A stretch of 64,000 bases of DNA, taken from the NCBI GenBank assembly GCA_020633195.1, contig JACKEC010000019.1, forward strand, positions 507,741 to 571,740. The letters are read 5' to 3'. Below the pieces are notes generated by a model. That model ran no database searches and was not told the origin of the DNA. It saw only the letters and a list, made by a program, of their open reading frames with translations. Source of the stretch: Sandaracinaceae bacterium. Lineage in GTDB: Bacteria > Myxococcota_A > Polyangia > Polyangiales > Sandaracinaceae. The position numbers and the translations under genes are program-made. Below, in pieces: positions 16,807 through 25,343 of the stretch (the first letter of the stretch is position 1; every line of letters begins with the position of its first letter).

Positions 16807-17892
16807 TCAACGCACCTGCGCCTGGATCCAGCCGTCGAGGGCCTCGGCGTCGTATCGGCGCTGGAGCTGGGCGCTTCCCGTCCCCTCGAAGCCGCTCGGA
16901 CACGACGTGTTGACGGCCGGAAATCGCCGCTGCCCAACCTGACGGCGGGTCCGCAGGTCGACCAACTGCGCCGTTGCGTCGAGGAGCACCAGCGTCAGCG
17001 ACGCGGAGCCCGATCGGCCCGCTGCCCGATAGGGCCCGCACGATCGCTCGCGGGTCTGGACGTCGATGAAGAGGCCCCGGCCGATGTCGCCCAGCGAGTG
17101 GACCTCGCCGTAGCACGTGAGCCCGGGCCACGTGCGAACGGTCGCGTTGCCGGTCCCCGGCGCCGACAACCCAGTCCGTCGCGCGGCCTCGACGGCCGCC
17201 CCGATCAGGGCGCGCTGCGCGGTCCAGCCGAGCTGCCACTGGCCCTCCAGCACCGGTCCGTCGGGTAGCGTGAGGGTCACGGGCCACGAGAGCGTCGGCG
17301 CGCCTGTGGAGCTGTCGCTGCACGCGACCGCGAGATCGATCCCCGTGAGCGCGGCCGCCGGATCGATCTCGATGTCGGTCGGGCCTGACCCGAGCGTGCC
17401 CTGATGCTCGCCCACGGTGAACGACGCGCCGGTCGGCCCGGTCACCCGCATCGCGTGGCCGCCAACGAGGGAGAAGTTGCACTGCGGCCCATCGGCGCAG
17501 TGCAGCTGCCCGTCGGCCGCGTAGAGCCGCCCGGTCGGCTCGGCCTCGAGCGTTGCGTCGACGGTGCGGCTCTCCTCGCCCTTGGTGACGACGACCTGAA
17601 AGGACGCGCCCGCGCCGCCCGGCGGGGGGTCGAGCATGAAGATGGTCCCCGAGCTCCCCATCTCCTGCGCCGGCACGTCCGGTGGCCAGCTCTGGTCGGC
17701 GGCGCGCACGAGCCGGGCCTCGGGGAGCGGCACGACGAACGGTGCGTTGACGTGGACCCAGACCTGCCCGCTGGGGATCCTCCGCACGCTCACCCGGACT
17801 TCGCCGAGGTGCTCCTCCTCCTCGCAGCCCAGCCCCGCCGAGGCCATCGCCAGAGCCACGACCAGGCCCATCCCCCGACTCACCTGCCCCAT
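16807..17892 (-). CDS. Lipoprotein of unknown function
   Basis: 361 residues. The ATG at 17892 is preceded on its strand by a purine/G-rich site (GGGGGGCGAAG) and encodes a signal with lipobox ASAGLGC. The mature protein starts with an acidic cluster (EEEEH) and is beta-rich, with an immunoglobulin-like N-terminal half and a few Cys (LHCADGPQCNF, AVACSD, LTCYGEV, ERSCGPY, TSCPSGF). No catalytic motif is visible. The gene is flanked upstream by repeat DNA and downstream by the small lipoprotein gene on the same strand (about 170 bases away). Confidence 0.75.
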   Translation of the reverse strand: MGQVSRGMGLVVALAMASAGLGCEEEEHLGEVRVSVRRIPSGQVWVHVNAPFVVPLPEARLVRAADQSWPPDVPAQEMGSSGTIFMLDPPPGGAGASFQVVVTKGEESRTVDATLEAEPTGRLYAADGQLHCADGPQCNFSLVGGHAMRVTGPTGASFTVGEHQGTLGSGPTDIEIDPAAALTGIDLAVACSDSSTGAPTLSWPVTLTLPDGPVLEGQWQLGWTAQRALIGAAVEAARRTGLSAPGTGNATVRTWPGLTCYGEVHSLGDIGRGLFIDVQTRERSCGPYRAAGRSGSASLTLVLLDATAQLVDLRTRRQVGQRRFPAVNTSCPSGFEGTGSAQLQRRYDAEALDGWIQAQVR

Positions 17893-17992
17893 CTTCGCCC
17901 CCCAAAGAGACGATAGCCATCTCGGCGCGCCGTTGGAAACCCTCCCGGTCGTGGGGGCCGAGCTCGTCGAGGGCAGCGTCACTGTCGTTAGC

Positions 17993-18200
17993 CGCGGCGG
18001 CGTACGTCTAGCCGCGGCGGCGTACGTCGGACGGCTCTCGCGAGCTCTCAGGTACTGCGAGGGTCGAAGTCGGCCCCGTGCGCTTCCAAAGCAACCGAGG
18101 TCCAAGGGAGAACCGTCCAAGGGAGAACCGTCCGATGTACGTCGCTTGCGGCGCACATCGGAGGTTTCTCCGACTCCGCATCGGACGGTTCCTCACGGAG
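17993..18200. repeat. Dispersed-repeat cluster with hairpin and a 30-base module
   Basis: Between 17893 and 18274 (382 bases) no gene is seen. Two copies of GCGGCGGCGTACGTC (17994-18008 and 18011-18042, the second continuing GGACGGCTCTCGCG) are followed by a 30-base module at 18059-18088 that recurs exactly at 22289-22318. Then come GGGAGAACCGTCC twice (18105, 18121) and an inverted pair, CCGATGT at 18132-18138 with ACATCGG at 18155-18161, that closes a hairpin, and a final CATCGGACGGTTCCTC at 18179-18194. Confidence 0.75.
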
Positions 18201-18274
18201 GGCCTCCGCGACAAACCGAGGAGCCCAGGAGGCGGGACGCGACACCAAGCGTGCGCGCGCGCTACGATCTCCCC

Positions 18275-20851
18275 GTGGCCAGGGGGCGCGAGTCCGCGGT
18301 GATCGCGGCGATGGTCGGAGCTTGTCTGAGCGTTGCCGGATGCCGCAGTGAGACCCCGAGTCCGCCCGACGGCGGTTCGCTCGACGCGACGCTCCGCGAC
18401 GCGGCTGACGAGACCGGCGATGCCGCCATCGTCGACGGCGCCCTGGACGACGCCGGAGATGCGGGGCCCTGTGCCGGCGGTGGGGAGTGGCGGCGGGAGA
18501 GGATGGACGTGGGGCTGGCCTACGTTCGACGGCCGGGCGCGTTGTGGCTTCGACGTAACGAGAGGGGCGGCCCCGACGAGCATCGTTTCCTTCGCTACGA
18601 CGGCGCCTCGTGGACCACGACGCCAGCGGTGCCACTCCAGTCGCTCAGGGGAGCGTGCGCCTTCGACGACCATCAATTGATCGTGGCCGGCACGAACCTG
18701 GGGCCCGTCGATGGCAGCTTCAGCTTCGAGGTGTGGCGGTTCGATGGAACCACGTGGTCGCGCATCACTCAGGTGCCCTATGACTCCGCGGTCACACCGG
18801 ACGAGTGGGGGATCACGCTTCGGGGCTGCACCTCTCCCGAGCAACTCGTCTTCCTCCACGACACCGACTGGTTCGAGCTCGTCGTGTTCGAGTCGGGGGT
18901 GTGGTCGCGGCGAGACGTCGGCGTCCAGATCAACTCCCCGACGCTGTCGACCGTCGTCGCCGACTGGGGCCTGGTGTACTCGAACCTCGGAGGGATCCAG
19001 GTCATCGACCCGTCGACGTTCCGCGTGGAGACGTACGCGCTCACGGGGGTGAACCGTGACGGTAGCCCGTTCTCCAGCGTCCGCTCACCGACGCTCACCC
19101 CGATGGACGTCGATGATGTGCTGCTCGCTCCGGGAGAGCTCGACCTCGGCTTCGGGCTCGAGGCGTCACGTCCGCAGGCGGTGCGCTTCACGGGTACGGC
19201 CTTCGATCCGATCTCACTCCGCGACCCTCCGACCGAAGCGAGCGGGATCTTCTCGACGCGGGGTCGCGCCTACTGGTGGAGCGCCACTGCCGAGGAGGCC
19301 AGAGGGAACACGTTCAGCGTCTACTACACGAGCCCTGGTCTCGGGTCTCGCTTCCACGCGCTGCCCACCCTGACCTTCGGGCCAGAGGAGAGCGTCGCTC
19401 CGCAGCTCGCCGGAGGGATCGGCGCGCACGCGGTCATTCAAACGCTCGAGGATCGCAGCGCGTGGGTGTACCACGGCGAGCTTCCGACCGTCTGCGGCTC
19501 CTGTGGCGGTCGGTGCGGAGACGCGGACGACACCGCTTCGTGCCAGTGCGACTTCGCGTGCGTGGCGCGCGGCGACTGCTGTCACGACTACGAGACGATG
19601 TGCACCGTCTGCGCGACCGACGACCACTGCGCAGACGGGGACCCGTGTACGCGGGACCAATGCAGTGACGGCGCCTGCCGCCACGAGCGTGACGGCGTCT
19701 TCTGCACTCCGTGCGCAGCCGACTCCGCGTGCGATGACTTCGACGCGTGCACGACGGACGCGTGCTCGACGTCCCGATGCGAGGAGCCGGGCCGTGCCTA
19801 TGCGGACGCCGCGGGGGGCGCATGTGCGTGCGAGCACACCCGCGTCGAAGGCTGTGAGCTCGCCTGCCACGAAGGCGATGACCGGCGATGCGTCGACGGC
19901 GACCCGTGCACGCTCGATCGTTGTGAGGGCGGAGCGTGCGTACACGAGCCCATCCCGGAGTGTGTCGCGTGCCGCGCGGATGACGACTGCGATGACTCGG
20001 ACGCGTGCACGCGTGACGAGTGCTCGGCCTTCGAGCCGCCGACGCCGTTCTCGGCGCGAGTCGACGGCCGATGCCAGAACCGCGAGGTGGGTGGCTGCTG
20101 CCGGGACGTGAGCGAGTGCAGCACGAGCGATCCGTGCGTCATGCCCGCCTGCACCGACAACCAGTGCGACCTCCCTCACGCCCCCGGGTGCGAGCTCTGC
20201 GCGACGGACGGCCACTGCTACAACGGGAACGCGTGCACGACGGACCGCTGTGTCTCCGGCAGCTGCGAGCACACCCCACGCTCGGGCTGTGTGTCGTGCC
20301 GCGGCGCAGCGGACTGCGACGACGGAGACGGATGCACGCGCGACGTCTGCTCCTACGGGGCCTGCGGGCACACGCGGACGTGCTCGGGTGGGGGCTGCAC
20401 GGGCGACGCCGAATGCGCGGACGGCGACGCGTGCACCCTCGACAGCTGCGTCGGGGGAGTGTGCCAACACGCTCCGCGGGGCTGCGCGGCGGGCTCGGGG
20501 TGCTGCCCCACCGGGGGTGGCGGCGGCGCATGCACGAGCCGGAACGACTGCATTCGGATCCGAGACGTCCGCAGAGGCACGAGCTGCGGACGGCCCGAGA
20601 GCATGAGCCTCACCTATCAGAACATCTGCTCGTACCCCGTGTACGTGCGCGTCTGCGCCGACGACCCGGACGGGACCTGTGACTGCGAGGCCGGCGAGCT
20701 CCGCGCGGGTCAGAGCTATCGCACGTACTTCTGCAGCAGCACGGGCCGCTATCGCTGGTCGGCCGTCGATTCGGGGAGCCCGACGAGCTGTGTGTACTCG
20801 GGCCCCTGTTGCAACTCGGCGACCGGGAACCGCTGGTCGACCTGCCCCTGA
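18275..20851 (+). CDS. Large Cys-rich lipoprotein with somatomedin-B-like domain and CxxDxxC repeats
   Basis: 858 residues from GTG 18275 (signal VARGRESAVIAAMVGACLSV with Cys at the lipobox; ATG 18311 is an alternative). Residues about 60-400 look like a beta-propeller (FLRYDGASWTTT, VWRFDGTTWSR). Residues about 408-445 match the somatomedin-B pattern: CGSCGGRCGD ... CQCDFACVARGDCCHDYETM. Then about seven tandem Cys modules of the type CATDDHCADGDPCTRDQC, each ending GxCxH (residues 445-735), and a final Cys-rich domain. The modules resemble those of myxobacterial surface proteins, thought to be disulfide-stabilised spacers or binding modules. Ligand unknown. Confidence 0.82.
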   Translation: MARGRESAVIAAMVGACLSVAGCRSETPSPPDGGSLDATLRDAADETGDAAIVDGALDDAGDAGPCAGGGEWRRERMDVGLAYVRRPGALWLRRNERGGPDEHRFLRYDGASWTTTPAVPLQSLRGACAFDDHQLIVAGTNLGPVDGSFSFEVWRFDGTTWSRITQVPYDSAVTPDEWGITLRGCTSPEQLVFLHDTDWFELVVFESGVWSRRDVGVQINSPTLSTVVADWGLVYSNLGGIQVIDPSTFRVETYALTGVNRDGSPFSSVRSPTLTPMDVDDVLLAPGELDLGFGLEASRPQAVRFTGTAFDPISLRDPPTEASGIFSTRGRAYWWSATAEEARGNTFSVYYTSPGLGSRFHALPTLTFGPEESVAPQLAGGIGAHAVIQTLEDRSAWVYHGELPTVCGSCGGRCGDADDTASCQCDFACVARGDCCHDYETMCTVCATDDHCADGDPCTRDQCSDGACRHERDGVFCTPCAADSACDDFDACTTDACSTSRCEEPGRAYADAAGGACACEHTRVEGCELACHEGDDRRCVDGDPCTLDRCEGGACVHEPIPECVACRADDDCDDSDACTRDECSAFEPPTPFSARVDGRCQNREVGGCCRDVSECSTSDPCVMPACTDNQCDLPHAPGCELCATDGHCYNGNACTTDRCVSGSCEHTPRSGCVSCRGAADCDDGDGCTRDVCSYGACGHTRTCSGGGCTGDAECADGDACTLDSCVGGVCQHAPRGCAAGSGCCPTGGGGGACTSRNDCIRIRDVRRGTSCGRPESMSLTYQNICSYPVYVRVCADDPDGTCDCEAGELRAGQSYRTYFCSSTGRYRWSAVDSGSPTSCVYSGPCCNSATGNRWSTCP

Positions 20852-20879
20852 CTCGATCCTCCCTCCCTCGAGCGGGGCG

Positions 20880-20985
20880 CGGCGAGGGCGCGGCCGCCTA
20901 GACGAAGGAGGGCCTCGTTCACCCACGAGAGCTTCGTCGATGCGATCTCGTCATCGATCTCGGCGCGGCTCCGCGCCGCGATCAG
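20880..20985 (-). pseudogene. Fragment of a third copy of the pseudopilin-like membrane protein
   Basis: Bases 20929-20970 match 22817-22858, inside the intact gene at 22427-22912, at 40 of 42 positions. On the minus strand the fragment reads SRAEIDDEIASTKL, the same as that gene's N-terminal helix, and then diverges into WVNEALLRLGG. No start codon, membrane segment or C-terminal domain is left. It sits just downstream of the MYXO-CTERM gene and looks like the remnant of a tandem duplication. Confidence 0.65.
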
Positions 20986-20990
20986 CGGGC

Positions 20991-22013
20991 TCACCGCCGG
21001 CGAAGCCGTGCGAGCGCGCCGAGCAGCACGAGGAACCCGGGCGCGGTCGGGGACCCGCCTGCGCCCGCCGACCGACAGGTGCAGCCCTCGACGGGCTCCA
21101 TGCCGCTCACATCGGGCTGCATGCTCCCGTCCATCGGCGTGGCGCCGGCTTCGGGCACGCCAGCGTCCATTGGCGGCGGTGGCATCACCCCGCCGTCGGG
21201 CATCGTGTCCATCTCCGCGATCTCCTCGGGCGTGAGGGGCTCCCCGGTCTCGGGGTGGACGCGCACCGCGTCGGCGCACGGCACGTCGTCGATTCGCACG
21301 ACGTCCGTCCGCAGGTTGGTCTCGCCCGCGATCGGCCGAGCCAAGTGCCAGAACGACTCCGTGACGATCGGGGGCTCGTCCCCGTTGAGCCGGCACTGCA
21401 CGACGATCTCCTCGCTCACGTCCTCGAGCGGCGGCGAGCGCCAGCGCTGCGCGCGGCGCGACACCATCAGCTGCTGCTCGTGGTACGGGGCGACCGCGCG
21501 CGCCTCGTCGCTCAGGGTGAGCGTGACGATCACGTGGTAGCGCAGGTCTCCCCCGGGGAACGGGCGCGTCGCGCGCAGCTCCGATAGGCTCGTGACGCCG
21601 AGGGACGCCGGGGCCGCGTACGCCGGGTCCACCGTGAAGTCGTGCTCTACGATCTCGCCCTCGTCCTCGCACGTGCGGATGACGAGGGTGTACTCGCCAC
21701 CGGCGACGAGGGGCTCGATCGGTCGCACCACGGGCCCGATCCCATCGTCGGACGAGACCTCGAGGCCTCGGGCCTCCCGCATCGGGCCGAACCGCTGGTA
21801 CAGCTCGACCACCGGGCTCCCGTCGCGACCCACGTTGACGTCGTGGATACGCCACGCGGACAGGTTGGCGGGCACGTTGGTGTCGGCCGGGACCAGCCCC
21901 CCGGGCTGGCAGAGCGGTCCCGCGTCGATCAGGGGGACGCCGCTCTCCGCGAGGGCGGGCGCGGAGGGCAGGAGCAGCGCGAGCGCCACGAGCCGTACGA
22001 GGAGTCGGTGCAT
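20991..22013 (-). CDS. Secreted protein with a MYXO-CTERM-like sorting signal
   Basis: 340 residues from ATG 22013, with a cleavable signal peptide (LLVRLVALALLLPSAPALAE). The body is beta-rich with few Cys. The C-terminus has a Pro/Asp/Ala-rich spacer (MPPPPMDAGVPEAG), then VEGCTCRSAGAGG, a hydrophobic stretch (APGFLVLLGALA) and RLRRR. This Cys-helix-Arg tail is the myxobacterial sorting tag processed by MrtX-type proteases, which leads to the outer surface (family knowledge). The upstream extension to 22154 contains no plausible signal. Function unknown. Confidence 0.78.
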   Translation of the reverse strand: MHRLLVRLVALALLLPSAPALAESGVPLIDAGPLCQPGGLVPADTNVPANLSAWRIHDVNVGRDGSPVVELYQRFGPMREARGLEVSSDDGIGPVVRPIEPLVAGGEYTLVIRTCEDEGEIVEHDFTVDPAYAAPASLGVTSLSELRATRPFPGGDLRYHVIVTLTLSDEARAVAPYHEQQLMVSRRAQRWRSPPLEDVSEEIVVQCRLNGDEPPIVTESFWHLARPIAGETNLRTDVVRIDDVPCADAVRVHPETGEPLTPEEIAEMDTMPDGGVMPPPPMDAGVPEAGATPMDGSMQPDVSGMEPVEGCTCRSAGAGGSPTAPGFLVLLGALARLRRR

Positions 22014-22426
22014 GACGACCAAGCACAGCAGATTGCATGCCGGTCCTGCTGCTATTGAAAAGTAAGTAGACGGGCACAGGTTGACACGGGCGGTCCCGTG
22101 GGCGGCGGGCGGGTCAGTCGAGCACGGCCCCCGGCCAGCCGAAGACGACGTCATGTCCGTGAGCGCGGCCGAGCGAGAGAACCGTCCGATGTACGTCGCG
22201 AGTCGAGGCCACGAATCGTCCTCTTGCAGCCCAAGCCGGTGAAGAAGCGAGCGGCCGCGGTGCGCACCGACCAGCCTTCACGTCCTGAGAGGGTCGAAGT
22301 CGGCCCCGTGCGCTTCCATGGCGACGGAGCGCACGGCGCCCAGGTCCTGGCCTGGATGCGCGCGATCCTGGATGAGCATGGAGAGATCCGTCCGATCTGC
22401 GTAGCGTCGAATCGGTGGCGGGACAG
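22014..22426. repeat. 413-base repeat-only region
   Basis: Three modules lie here: 22171-22200 (GAGCGAGAGAACCGTCCGAT followed by GTACGTCGCG, a full copy of the dispersed repeat), 22244-22276 (30/33 match to 12404-12436), and 22289-22318 (exact 30-base match to 18059-18088). GATCCGTCCGATCTGCGTAG at 22385-22404 is another degenerate core. On the minus strand the middle module reads GWSVRTAAARF and the last one ends in MEAHGADFDPLRT-stop. No intact gene is visible. Confidence 0.7.
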
Positions 22427-22912
22427 CTACTCGGGGGGCTCGAGGATGTTCTCGCCGTCGAAGCGGCAGGAGCGGACGGTGACGTCGTTGGCGTCGCACT
22501 GAATCCAGAAGGTGTGACCCCAAGCGTCGGTCCAGCTTGCGTCGGGCATGAGGTACTCACCCTCGATGAGATCCCCAAACGTCGGACATCTGTCCCGCTG
22601 TGCCCGGTACACCTGGGCGGCGGAGCGAACACTCTGAGCGCGCTCTTGCGTCGTCTGCTCCGGTGAGCCGCAGCAGAAGCTGTAGAGGCACAAGGGGTCG
22701 AAGGCCACGAAGGCGAGAGCCATCGCGGCTAGTGCGAGGATCGAGGCCGTGACGGGTATCCACCAAACCCACTGGACCCACCCGCGTCTCGGACTCGGCG
22801 CTCGGGCCTCGAGCAGGAGCTTGGTCGAGGCGATCTCGTCATCGATCTCGGCGCGGCTCTCTTCGAGCTCGGCGAGGCGGGTCTCGAGCACCGAGACGGA
22901 GTCGCGGTCCAT
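22427..22912 (-). CDS. Pseudopilin-like single-span membrane protein (copy 2)
   Basis: 161 residues from ATG 22912, which has AGGAGG nine bases upstream; the longer start at 22930 lacks such a site. A coiled-coil N-terminus (VLETRLAELEESRAEIDDE) is followed by one membrane helix (residues about 47-70) and a 90-residue domain whose sequence (RSAAQVYRAQRDRCPTFGDL ... DAWGHTFWIQCDANDVTVRS) is like the C-terminal half of GspG-type pseudopilins, including a D-x-W-G turn. It lacks a prepilin peptidase site, so it is not a canonical pilin. It lies 14 bases after its paralogue. Confidence 0.72.
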   Translation of the reverse strand: MDRDSVSVLETRLAELEESRAEIDDEIASTKLLLEARAPSPRRGWVQWVWWIPVTASILALAAMALAFVAFDPLCLYSFCCGSPEQTTQERAQSVRSAAQVYRAQRDRCPTFGDLIEGEYLMPDASWTDAWGHTFWIQCDANDVTVRSCRFDGENILEPPE

Positions 22913-22926
22913 GCCGTGTTGCCTCC

Positions 22927-23415
22927 TCACTCGCCCTTGAGACCTGGCCGTAGCGACTCACCATCGAAGCGCTCGGAGCGAACCGAGACGTCGCCTCGGT
23001 CGCAGGAGACCCAGTAGGGATGGCCCCAGCCATCCGTGACCGCGGTGTCCTCCCCGAGGTAGCCCTCGTCCACCAGCTCCTCGACGGTGGGGCAATCGGA
23101 GTCTGAGCTCTGCGCGAGGTAGAGGGTGGCCGCGGACCGGATCGTCGCGGCGCTGGCGCGGGTCGTCGATCCCGCCCTGCAGAGCTCGCAGTCGAGGCGG
23201 GGGATGATCGCGCCCATCACCAGCAAGCCGGCGACCAGGGCGGGGACGATCACATGCGGCGTCCACTGCCACCACCTGCGTCCTGGCCTGGGGAGAGCGC
23301 GCCGCCATGCGCGGAGTAGGCTCTCGCTCGTAGCGATGTCGGCGTCGAGCGCGGCGCGCACCTCGCGGAGATGCGCGAGCCGGGCTTCGAGCGCGAGGAT
23401 GGAGTCGCGGTACAT
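22927..23415 (-). CDS. Pseudopilin-like single-span membrane protein (copy 1)
   Basis: 162 residues, clearly homologous to the next gene: MYRDSILALEARLAHL (coiled coil), one membrane helix (about 50-70), then TIRSAATLYLAQSSDSDCPT and TDGWGHPYWVSCDRGDVSVR. The shared Cys pair (DCPT ... VSCD) suggests a disulfide. The ribosome binding site of the second copy overlaps this gene's stop, so the pair is translationally coupled. Membership in secretion or surface assembly is inferred from the fold only; no other type II secretion gene is nearby. Confidence 0.72.
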   Translation of the reverse strand: MYRDSILALEARLAHLREVRAALDADIATSESLLRAWRRALPRPGRRWWQWTPHVIVPALVAGLLVMGAIIPRLDCELCRAGSTTRASAATIRSAATLYLAQSSDSDCPTVEELVDEGYLGEDTAVTDGWGHPYWVSCDRGDVSVRSERFDGESLRPGLKGE

Positions 23416-23599
23416 GGCCTGCCGTGGAGCAGGTCGCGTACCAGCGCCGTGGAGTGTGGCGGCCCTGCCGTGATCGTGGTCCGGCTCGCCATTTCGGCGA
23501 AGACGGGGAGGATTCTCGTCATTTCAGTCACCGGCTGGCTGGAGAGGCCGGGTATTCACGTGTCCATCGCGCCCTGAGATCCATGCTAAATCCACGCGG

Positions 23600-24172
23600 A
23601 TGAGAGTGAGCAGCGAGCGGCGGCGCGAACCTCGCCAAGGCCGGTCTCGGCAGACGGTGGAAGCCGTCTTGGACGCGGTGGTGCGGGTGATTCGACGAGA
23701 GGGCGTGGACGCGATCACCACGAACCGCATCGCCGAGGCCGCCGGGGTGAGCATCGGTTCGCTCTATCAATACTTCCCTGACAAGCAGGCCATCTTCGCG
23801 GCGCTGCACGAGCGCCACGTCGAGGACGTTCATCGCGTGATCGAGGGCGCGATGGCCGAGCACGGCACGTCCCTCGAGGCGTTCACGCGTGCGCTCGTGG
23901 AGGGGTTGGCCGATCTCCACGCCTCCGAGCCGGAGCTCCACGAGCTGGTCACGGAGCACGTGCCCGAGGGGCCGCTCGGGTTCCGGCGCGCGCTTCGAAA
24001 GAGCTTCGAGCGTGTCACCTCGTCGGAGCGCGCGCTCTTCGTCCTCCCCAACGTCATCGAGGCTGTCGTTCACGGGGTGGCCCAGCAGCCTGGCCCCGTC
24101 GAGGCTCGCCTCGCGCGGGATCACGCGGTCGAGGCCGCCCTCACTTGCCTCGCTTCGTGTGAGAACGCGTGA
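23600..24172 (+). CDS. TetR-family transcriptional regulator
   Basis: 190 residues. The N-terminal helix-turn-helix is textbook: ILDAV-type helix, then ITTNRIAEAAGVSIGSLYQY followed by FPDKQAIFAAL. The ligand domain ends with LPNVIEAVVHGVAQQP, as in the AcrR subfamily. The last 30 bases overlap the 3' end of the minus-strand NmrA-like pseudogene. Its natural target may have been the SGNH/NmrA pair (inference); no palindromic operator stands out in the 184-base upstream gap. Confidence 0.88.
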   Translation: MRVSSERRREPRQGRSRQTVEAVLDAVVRVIRREGVDAITTNRIAEAAGVSIGSLYQYFPDKQAIFAALHERHVEDVHRVIEGAMAEHGTSLEAFTRALVEGLADLHASEPELHELVTEHVPEGPLGFRRALRKSFERVTSSERALFVLPNVIEAVVHGVAQQPGPVEARLARDHAVEAALTCLASCENA

Positions 24173-24325
24173 AGGCTTCGGCGTTCTCGCTCACCCACTG
24201 ACCGAACGTGACGGGCTCTCGTCCGAGGACGCGCTGAACAGCGCCGGGCGCTCTCCTCGATCGAGCAGTCGCTCGGTGACGAGCGAGCCCACGGTGCCGG
24301 TGGCTCCAGTGACGAGACAGGTCAA
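24141..24325 (-). pseudogene. NmrA-like/SDR NAD(P)-binding protein, internally deleted remnant
   Basis: The first part, from a TTG at 24325 that overlaps the SGNH gene's stop, reads LTCLVTGATGTVGSLVTERL, a perfect Rossmann start. About 80 bases later a different frame continues with VLGREPVTFGQWVSENAEAF and stops at 24141, which is how NmrA-family proteins end. The intervening 200 or so residues are missing and the two parts are out of frame, so the gene is a deletion remnant. It was the second gene of a SGNH-NmrA operon. Confidence 0.72.
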
Positions 24326-25149
24326 GATTGCTTGCTCCAGCCGCGAAGGACCTCGAGCGCGATGCGCTTCTGCCCCACGAGGGTGAGGTGCAGCCCATCC
24401 TCCATCAGCAGCTCAGGCGCTGGAGGCGTACCGAGGAGCGCAAACAGATCGACGAGGGGGGTGCCGAGGCTTCGAACGCTCTCCGCGACGCGCGCGACGT
24501 CTTCGTTGCGGAATCGAACGCCGAATCGCGACAGACCCCAGTGGTTCTTTACGGACTCCTCGTTCACCGGCGGCGGCGACATCCACAGGCATCGGGCCTT
24601 TGTCTCGTGCGCAACGCGAGCGAAGAGCTCACGCAGGTTGCTCTCCGTCTCCTGAGCAGAGACGAGCGTCTTGCTCGGCGTCGGCCCCTGCGTGCGCGCG
24701 TCGTTGGTGCCGAGGAGAAAGAGGATCCAGTCCGGCTGCTGGGCGGTGACCTGGCCGATACGAATCAGCCCGTGGGTCGTCGTCTCACCAGGGACGGCGT
24801 CGATCTCCACGGTCACGCCGCGAAGGGCCAACAGCTCGCGCAGGATCACCGCCCAAGACTGCGGATCGGACGTGTGGCTGTCGCCGAACGCGACGATCCG
24901 CGCGCCGTCTCTCAACGGAAGACGCCCGATCATCGCGGCGACCTCGGGGTCGGAGGCGAGCGCCCGCGCGGCCTCCTCGGCTCCCTCTCGCATGTGCGCC
25001 TGCTCGGCCGTGTAGAGGTCGGCCGGTAGCCCAAGAAGAGCAGCGCAGAGCGGCTCGGTGAGCGCACTGGCGCCGGGCAGCGAGCCGAGCGTCTTGTGTG
25101 GCTGAAGGATCTTGAGAAGCCAACGTGTCTGTTCGAGGGAAGGTTGCAC
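24322..25149 (-). CDS. SGNH/GDSL-family hydrolase
   Basis: 275 residues. The N-terminal 80 residues are helical and family-specific; the SGNH domain follows. Block I is VAFGDSHTSDP (nucleophile Ser91), the Gly region is AVPGETTTHG, block III is LLGTNDA (Asn149), and block V is EDGLHLTLVGQ (Asp251, His254). These residues support an esterase or acyl-hydrolase. No signal peptide is visible, so it is probably cytoplasmic. It shares its stop with the start of the decayed NmrA-like gene. Confidence 0.85.
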   Translation of the reverse strand: MQPSLEQTRWLLKILQPHKTLGSLPGASALTEPLCAALLGLPADLYTAEQAHMREGAEEAARALASDPEVAAMIGRLPLRDGARIVAFGDSHTSDPQSWAVILRELLALRGVTVEIDAVPGETTTHGLIRIGQVTAQQPDWILFLLGTNDARTQGPTPSKTLVSAQETESNLRELFARVAHETKARCLWMSPPPVNEESVKNHWGLSRFGVRFRNEDVARVAESVRSLGTPLVDLFALLGTPPAPELLMEDGLHLTLVGQKRIALEVLRGWSKQS

Positions 25150-25268
25150 CGCGTTGATCTCCTTTTCGTCCGCAGAAAATAGCGGCGAGAGATCAGCTCG
25201 TCAGCTCGCGTTCGACCCTCGCCAAACCCCGAGAATTCAGGCGGTTCACGGCGCTTGCTCAGGTTTCT

Positions 25269-25288
25269 CGTCGAAGACCTCTTCGACG
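25269..25288. terminator. Small hairpin downstream of the ferritin-like gene
   Basis: CGTCGAAGA-CC-TCTTCGACG is a perfect 9-base inverted repeat about 55 bases past the stop (25344) of the minus-strand ferritin-like gene and about 120 bases upstream of the SGNH gene's start. It has no T-run, so termination would be of the intrinsic-like or Rho-assisted kind; an operator role for the SGNH gene is an alternative. Confidence 0.4.
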
Positions 25289-25343
25289 CCGGCGCGAAGA
25301 GGAGAGCGGCGATCGCGAGGAGGAACCGAACGGGAGCGGCGCC

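Noticed and set aside
20749..22077. A 442-residue minus-strand frame through the MYXO-CTERM gene.
   Set aside because: Shadow frame over most of its length; only its end is meaningful, as the pseudopilin-like fragment annotated separately.
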